From: JADDRA01 sp035553895
GTDB taxonomy: Bacteria; Actinomycetota; Acidimicrobiia; Acidimicrobiales; CADCSY01
Assembly (NCBI GenBank): GCA_035553895.1
Contig: DATMJI010000012.1
Coordinates: forward strand, 1 to 9,994
Direction of reading: 5' to 3'
Length of the DNA: 9,994 nucleotides
Positions 6,546-9,994 of the stretch are shown here, one piece after another (position 1 is the first letter of the stretch; every line of letters starts with the position of its first letter). The position numbers were made by a program, and so were the translations under genes. The notes beneath the pieces were generated by a model. The model was not told the origin of the DNA, made no database searches, and saw only the letters and a program-made list of their open reading frames with translations.

Positions 6546-7250
6546 TCAGCCCGCGAGGGACTCGGCGGCGTCGCGGGCCATCAGGATGTCCCACGTCACG
6601 CGTCTTGCCGGGTCCGCGTGGCCGCCAGGGTCGAACGCGATGCCCTCGTCGGCCAACCGCCGGCGGCACTCGTCGGGCCCGTTGCCTGCGTCGTCCTCCC
6701 ACTCCGGGTTCACGATCCCGCCCTGCAGAAGCACGCGGTGGGGGTTCGGGAACTCCGGGAGCTGGGCCACGGCACGGCCAACGCCACGCGAGGCCCGGTG
6801 GTCGCCGAGGACAACGAGCGAGATGTCGCCATAGGTTGTCCACTCGCCCCGGTGCACGTGGCCGGCGATGCGGATGAAGGCGTCGGAGTTCGGGCGGTAC
6901 CGGCGAGCGAGTCGCCAGTGCTGCGGCTCGACGTTCGGCACCATCTCGACGATGTCCGACCGGGCCAGGGCCTGCAACGTCGTGTAGGTGTTCGGCACCT
7001 CGTAGGCAATGGCCGTGGCGATCTCGGAGGTACGAAGGCCCGCTTCGGTGGCGAGGCCCCGAAGCGAGACGACTTGGCGCTGGCGCTTTCCGAGGTTGTA
7101 CTCGTCCTCGGGGGCAGGCACCTCGTCCGTGGTGCGGAGGTCAAGGTCGGCGTCCTCGTCGAGAGCGTCGAGACGACCTGCGTACTGCTCGAGCGCCTGG
7201 GCGACGGCGCGTGCGAGCTCCGCCTGGGCTGCAACCACACTATCGGTCAT
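6546..7250 (-). CDS. Winged-helix / alkyltransferase-like (MGMT-fold) fusion protein without acceptor cysteine (234 aa)
   Basis: After an acidic N-terminus, residues about 54-118 look like a winged-helix domain (GLATEAGLRTSEIATAIAY, then NTYTTLQALARSDIVEMVP and WRLARRYRP). Residues about 123-208 match the DNA-binding domain of O6-alkylguanine-DNA alkyltransferases: GEWTTYGDIS, RASRGVGRAVAQLPEFP, then NPHRVLLQGG and a closing RRRLADEGIAF. In true MGMT the loop is PCHRV; here it is NPHRV, so the methyl-acceptor cysteine is absent. Cysteine-free relatives (ATL proteins) bind alkylated bases and hand them to nucleotide excision repair. Tyr140 and the RASRGVGR region fit the base-flipping tyrosine and arginine. 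The start ATG 7250 follows GGGAGG by eight bases. A damage-responsive regulator or repair factor is an inference. Confidence 0.8.
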   Translation of the reverse strand: MTDSVVAAQAELARAVAQALEQYAGRLDALDEDADLDLRTTDEVPAPEDEYNLGKRQRQVVSLRGLATEAGLRTSEIATAIAYEVPNTYTTLQALARSDIVEMVPNVEPQHWRLARRYRPNSDAFIRIAGHVHRGEWTTYGDISLVVLGDHRASRGVGRAVAQLPEFPNPHRVLLQGGIVNPEWEDDAGNGPDECRRRLADEGIAFDPGGHADPARRVTWDILMARDAAESLAG

Positions 7251-7262
7251 AGTGTATCCCTC

Positions 7263-7276
7263 CCATATGCATATGG
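7263..7276. promoter_or_regulatory. 14-bp perfect palindrome, candidate operator
   Basis: CCATATGCATATGG is its own reverse complement. With one bulged base, pairing extends outward to CCTCC/GGAGG (7258-7279). It sits at the predicted transcription start of the winged-helix gene and includes its ribosome site. It could be a protein operator, perhaps for the winged-helix protein itself, or an mRNA hairpin covering the Shine-Dalgarno sequence. Confidence 0.5.
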
Positions 7277-7285
7277 AGGCGCCTC

Positions 7286-7314
7286 ATACTACCGAGGCCC
7301 TGGCAGCTAGTCAA
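7286..7314 (-). promoter_or_regulatory. Sigma-70-type promoter of the winged-helix/ATL gene
   Basis: On the minus strand, TTGACT (7314-7309) is followed after exactly 17 bases by TAGTAT (7291-7286). The -35 matches five of six consensus bases and the -10 four of six, including the key first TA and last T. The start would fall near 7279, about 30 bases before the ATG at 7250. Confidence 0.6.
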
Positions 7315-7521
7315 TAGGCCGTTCAACTGTCTACCAGTCCTACGCAGCGACTGGCGTGTTGGACCGGGTCGCGGCCATCGCAGCGTCGCCTGGCTGACGC
7401 CCACCCCGCATCGCCGACGTCCTGTCTGGTCGGGAGCGTGCCCCCGCCTGGAACCGCACTCCTTCGGCACGTGTGCCGCGCCCAAGATCGATCATCCAAG
7501 GCCGGTGGCGAGACGGGGTGT

Positions 7522-7760
7522 CTACCTTGCCTTGGCGGCGGGTCTGTATCGCTGGCGGGCCGCCTCTCCGGAGGTGGCGAGCATGGTGCGATCGTGGCCC
7601 ATGAATACCCAGCGCTGCGGGCCGCCGCCACGGCGGCAGCCAGGTGCCGCTCGCCATCGGCCCGGCCTCTGAACGCCTCCCGCACCAGTCGCAGTGCGCC
7701 CCCTGTCGGCAATCTGACCTGGCGGGGCCGATGCCTCTCGAACCTGGCCGGCCGCACCAC
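7522..7760 (-). pseudogene. Small HTH protein, single-base frameshift
   Basis: From GTG 7760 the first frame runs through REAFRGRADGERHLAAAVAA and ARSAGYSWATI. It then leaves the theme, while the neighbouring frame continues MLATSGEAARQRYRPAAKAR and stops at 7524-7522. Restoring one G near 7588-7590 gives WATIGTMLATSGEAARQRY, a helix-turn-helix of the kind W..IG..L..S..AARQR found in small actinobacterial DNA-binding proteins. The repaired protein would be about 79 residues. It lies about 70 bases after the MazF remnant on the same strand, so it may have belonged to the same unit. A sequencing error at this one site would make the gene intact. Confidence 0.5.
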
Positions 7761-7826
7761 CTGGGCACGCTCGCGGCACTCGTTCGCGGTACCGGTGGGG
7801 CGCGACGTAACAGGCTCCAGGAAGAA

Positions 7827-8173
7827 TCAAAACGGCGAGATGCAGCCGGATCGCGGTGTCGAGCTCCTCGAGGCGCGGGCCCGAGAGCCGGCCAGCGACG
7901 GTTCCGATGCGCTGGAAGGCCACCGAGCGGATCTGCTCGGCCTGGGCCTTCGACGCCTTCGCCAACCCGCATGAACGGGCGGGAAGCAAGACCTGGAAGG
8001 GATAGACCCTCCTGATCTGGCTGGTGATCGGGTACCCCCTTCCAGCTCTCGGCGCTGCGGTTGGCGCCGTGATAGCTCACCACGTGGCGGGTCAACTGCG
8101 GTGACGAGGGCGACGCGTTGGTCGATGGCGCTGGCCGACACCAGCCAACAGCACGACCAGGACGTCGCCGCAC
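7827..8173 (-). pseudogene. mazF: MazF/PemK-type toxin, frameshifted
   Basis: From GTG 8173, frame B gives TRHVVSYHGANRSAESWKGV, resembling the RPVVVVSxDGANR segment of MazF endoribonucleases. After a shift near 8032, frame C gives PITSQIRRVYPFQVLLPA, AEQIRSVAFQRIGTVAGRLS and LEELDTAIRLHLAV. This matches the MazF order: VP.TS, YPFQV (compare GYPFEV), ADQ(I/V)RS, RLS, then a final helix. A TGA lies one base out of frame after HLAV at 7829-7827. The first 30 residues also fit better in another frame (RRDVLVVLLAGVG). Two or three shifts make it inactive as written. MazF proteins cut RNA and are held by a cognate antitoxin; the small ORF just upstream would be the candidate partner. Confidence 0.6.
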
Positions 8174-8196
8174 CGGAGGCCGACGGTGGCCCAGCT

Positions 8197-8367
8197 TTAC
8201 GGCTCCGGCACAGGGGGTTCGTCGCCCCGCAGGCGGGCGTCGGAGCCGTCACCCTCTTCCCGGCCTGGCTCCCGCCCGCCGATGAAGGCCTGCTCGGGAT
8301 CGGCGCCGTGACCGAGGAGGATATCGAGGAGGTCGTCATCGGGCCGACCAATGATGTGGGCGCTCAT
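8197..8367 (-). CDS. Antitoxin-like small acidic protein upstream of the MazF remnant (56 aa)
   Basis: The ATG at 8367 is preceded by GGGGAAGGACTGGCCC, a reasonable ribosome site about eight bases away. The product is short and acidic, with a leucine-rich N-terminal stretch (MSAHIIGRPDDDLLDILLGH) and a charged, probably disordered C-terminus rich in Glu, Asp and Gly. It stops 23 bases before the toxin remnant's GTG on the same strand, the normal order and spacing for an antitoxin-toxin pair. I do not recognise a DNA-binding fold or an antitoxin family, so the role rests on position and composition. It may itself be a relic. Confidence 0.45.
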   Translation of the reverse strand: MSAHIIGRPDDDLLDILLGHGADPEQAFIGGREPGREEGDGSDARLRGDEPPVPEP

Positions 8368-8368
8368 G

Positions 8369-8397
8369 GGCCAGTCCTTCCCCAGGCCGGTCCTTCC
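8369..8397. repeat. Two 13-bp direct repeats upstream of the antitoxin-like gene
   Basis: GGCCAGTCCTTCC (8369-8381) and GGCCGGTCCTTCC (8385-8397) match at 12 of 13 positions with a 16-bp period. They lie directly before the antitoxin-like ATG (8367), and one copy contains its ribosome site. They could be tandem binding sites for autoregulation. Confidence 0.4.
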
Positions 8398-8508
8398 TAG
8401 ACGCCCCGCCGGCGGCTGCACTCCTCGCCGGGGTGCGTGAGCCCGGTCGACTGCGAGGCGGCCCTGGTCCACCGCCACGGGTCAACGCCGGTCGAGGTTC
8501 AGCGGTCG

Positions 8509-8514
8509 TATGTT
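8509..8514 (+). promoter_or_regulatory. Candidate -10 for a leaderless transcript
   Basis: TATGTT fits the TANNNT -10 form and ends six bases before the ATG at 8521, so transcription would start at or next to the start codon. There is no Shine-Dalgarno sequence before this ATG. No clear -35 is visible. Confidence 0.4.
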
Positions 8515-8520
8515 GCACCC

Positions 8521-8805
8521 ATGTCCATCCTTCACATTGAGCACCCGATCACCGACTTCGAGACCTGGGCGGCTGCCTTCCACCGATTCGCTGACGCACG
8601 GCACGATGCCGGCGTGCGCTCCCATCGCGTGCTGAGACCGGTCGATGACCCGTGCTATGTCGTCGTGGATCTCGAGTTCGACACCGACGAGGCTGCACTG
8701 ACGTTCCGCCAGTTCCTCCAGACGGTTATCTGGGCCGCTCCCGAGAACGCCCCAGCCCTTGCCGGAGATCCCCACGCCGTGGTGCTGCGCGCCGAGCAGA
8801 TGTAA
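8521..8805 (+). CDS. Small conserved hypothetical protein, ferredoxin-like/dimeric alpha-beta barrel type (94 aa)
   Basis: From ATG 8521 the protein begins MSILHIEHPITDFETWAAAF, continues GVRSHRVLRPVDDPCYVVVD and LEFDTDEAALTFRQFL, and ends near DPHAVVLRAEQM. The alternation of strand (HIEHPI), helix (ETWAAAFHRFAD), strand (SHRVLRPVDD), strand (YVVVDLEF) and helix (EAALTFRQFL) is that of small ABM/cyclase-like proteins of 90-100 residues, often seen in actinobacteria and with unknown substrates. I chose 8521 over the ATG at 8437 because the upstream residues lack the pattern and because a TANNNT box sits just before it. The frame is intact, unlike most neighbours. No operon partner is visible. 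Confidence 0.75.
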   Translation: MSILHIEHPITDFETWAAAFHRFADARHDAGVRSHRVLRPVDDPCYVVVDLEFDTDEAALTFRQFLQTVIWAAPENAPALAGDPHAVVLRAEQM

Positions 8806-8908
8806 CGCCCTAAGCGTTCCGAAACGCCCGCCGACGGGATCTCCGCTTGCGCCTGGGGCGCCACGCCAAGGGCTCCGTCGGGCCAGACCCCCCACTTGGG
8901 AACCTCCT

Positions 8909-9177
8909 CTAGGCGTTGTAGAAGGTCGGCCGCCGGGTGCCCAGCTCGCCGGAGTCGAAGCGGGCCTTGACCTTCAGCGAGAACGACGAGGGTGCGGTGT
9001 GGGTGAAGGTGGCGGTCATCCCGACACCCACATCCACGATCCCGCAGCTGCCACGGGCGTTCCCGTCGATCCCCACGCTGATGGTGAACAGTCGAAGCTG
9101 CGGACCGAGGCGATGGTCACGATCAGCTCGCCATCGGCCGACGCCGAGGCTCTGCAGACCCCGATGTCCGCCGATGC
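8909..9177 (-). pseudogene. Beta-rich protein C-terminus, probably frameshifted, family unknown
   Basis: One minus-strand frame gives VDVGVGMTATFTHTAPSSF, SLKVKARFDSGELGTRRPTF and YNA before the stop at 8911-8909, with third positions almost all G or C, so it is probably coding. Upstream of about 9090 the coding signal moves to the neighbouring frame (SADGELIVTIASVRSFD), implying a one- or two-base shift. Alternating polar and hydrophobic residues suggest beta strands, and one cysteine is present (RGSCGI). I do not recognise the family. No start codon with a ribosome site is apparent, so it looks like the end of a larger broken gene. Confidence 0.35.
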
Positions 9178-9185
9178 ACTCCACG

Positions 9186-9728
9186 GTCCGCCGGGCTCAG
9201 CTCGGTCACGATGCCAGCGGCCTTGGCCGGGCCAGGCGGAGCCCGAGCGACGACCGGGTGAGCAGGCTGACCCGTAGGCCCGGCCCCGGGAACGACAGCA
9301 GGTCCTCGATGAGAGCACACGACTCGCCGGCACCGGCCAGCTGCTCGCCCTCATCGATGACCACGGAGATGGGGTCGGTCAAGAGGTGGGCGAGGTCGGC
9401 CACCAGGACGGCTACCGCCGCTTGGGGGGTCGGCCGTTCCCTGGGAGGCGGCGGATGCCTCGACCACCGCTTCGGACGCCCCCGCGACGGCCGTGGCGAT
9501 GGCCGAGGTGAGGGCCGCCACCAGCTGGCCGGCATGGCGCTCTGCCGGGGTGCAGCGGACCCAGACGGCTGGGGGTCGAGCCGGCTCCAACACCTGCTCG
9601 AGGAGGACGGTCTTGCCGTAGCCCGCCGGCGCCTTGACCACCAGGGCACCACGACCGAGTGCATCACGGGTGGTGCGCACGAGATGGCGGCGTCGGATCG
9701 CAGCGGACTCTGCGACTCCATCCGTCAT
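9186..9728 (-). pseudogene. STAND/MalT-like LuxR-family ATPase, N-terminal part with frameshifts
   Basis: From ATG 9728 the frame gives IRRRHLVRTTRDALGRGALV, then a Walker A loop VKAPAGYGKT (residues 32-40 or so), then VWVRCTPAERHAGQLVAALT. Near 9445 the frame shifts by +1 and continues VADLAHLLTDPISVVIDEGE (the Walker B region), then ALIEDLLSFPGPGLRVSLLT and RSSLGLRLARP. Near 9230 another shift leads to KAAGIVTELSPAD. The order (GlyxGK loop, D-loop, L...LP..LR..L.TR, G.V.EL...D) is that of MalT-type LuxR regulators. The protein would normally be 800-900 residues with a C-terminal HTH; here only about 180 are visible. GTG 9749 is an alternative start; GGAGG directly abuts ATG 9728. Confidence 0.55.
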
Positions 9729-9833
9729 CCTCCAACAACGCTGCACCACTCCGTCAACGACTGCGGCAACGCCGGGGATACTAGCGTTCCCGAGCTATGG
9801 CGAAGACGGGCGGAGCGGGGACTCGCCGCCGCG

Positions 9834-9994
9834 TCAAGAACGGAAGCGGTCAGCGATCCAGTCCAGGTCGACGGGACCAACGACGCTGAGGCGCCTCCGG
9901 TCGTCGGTCAGCCAGCGCCAGCTCCCGGGGGGCCGGTCAGGCCGAGGCGGGCCCGCACCTCCGGCCGGCGCAGCGGAGGCACGGTGGGCGGGGG
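9834..9994 (-). CDS. C-terminus of an unidentified protein running off the right edge
   Basis: The stop is TGA at 9836-9834. The final residues read SWRWLTDDRRRLSVVGPVDL then DWIADRFRS, with GC-rich third positions and a credible helix at the end. Further upstream the same frame becomes proline- and glycine-rich, whereas the adjacent frame reads EVRARLGLTGPPG, which joins more naturally. A one-base change in the run CCCCCCGGG near 9930 would connect them. The product family is not recognised. It lies on the same strand as the broken STAND ATPase, about 100 bases upstream of it. Confidence 0.4.
   Translation of the reverse strand, partial: PAHRASAAPAGGAGPPRPDRPPGSWRWLTDDRRRLSVVGPVDLDWIADRFRS

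Noticed and set aside
5620..6843. The open frame of the 70-aa gene extends to 6843.
   Set aside because: It is arginine- and proline-rich, crosses other genes and remnants, and the strong ribosome site fixes the start at 5619.
8804..8827. AACGC, GCGTT and AACGC after the 94-aa gene can form alternative five-pair hairpins.
   Set aside because: The stems are short with no T-tract, too weak to call a terminator or switch.
9797..9889. A 30-codon plus-strand ORF starting MAKTGGAGTRRRVKNGSG behind a GATACT box.
   Set aside because: It is very basic, overlaps the minus-strand C-terminus, has no ribosome site and no recognised family.
1..9994. tRNA, rRNA, CRISPR array, insertion sequence or attachment site.
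   Set aside because: No T-arm with a matching acceptor stem, no spaced identical repeats, and no transposase or integrase motif was found by eye.

Overview
The window is high-GC DNA. GC-rich third codon positions, frequent GTG starts, and the gene families present point to an actinomycete-type genome (Actinomycetota), but the window alone does not fix the genus. It contains one intact, tightly packed regulatory and transport operon, one intact regulator-like gene, and several small or broken genes.

Left edge (1-674): the 3' end of a DUF808/YedI-like membrane protein reads rightward, followed by about 400 bases without a convincing gene. Operon (675-5619, minus strand, transcribed right to left): a 70-aa two-helix membrane protein, an ECF sigma factor, a zinc-finger anti-sigma factor with about six membrane helices, an ABC ATPase, a 597-aa permease with a large extracytoplasmic C-terminal domain, and a second membrane subunit. 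From the sigma factor onward the genes join by ATGA or TGATG overlaps. The only gap, between ATPase and permease, is bridged exactly by an 11-codon ORF that has ATGA at both ends. The layout suggests that the membrane anti-sigma factor holds the sigma factor and that the regulon includes the exporter encoded with it.

Middle (5620-8400): a decayed NmrA-like fragment and a possible second nucleotide-binding SDR fragment lie on the plus strand. On the minus strand is an intact 234-aa protein that fuses a winged-helix domain to an alkyltransferase-like (MGMT-fold) domain lacking the acceptor cysteine. A good sigma-70-type promoter precedes it, with a 14-bp perfect palindrome at the predicted transcription start. 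Further right on the minus strand are a small antitoxin-like ORF, a frameshifted MazF-type toxin, and a frameshifted small HTH protein.

Right end (8400-9994): an intact 94-aa protein with a probable leaderless start, a frameshifted beta-rich C-terminal fragment, a frameshifted STAND/MalT-like ATPase N-terminus, and the C-terminus of an unidentified minus-strand protein running off the edge. The operon is free of frameshifts over about 4.9 kb, whereas most other coding remnants carry single-base shifts. This looks like local gene decay in an accessory region, although sequencing or assembly error cannot be excluded from the sequence.
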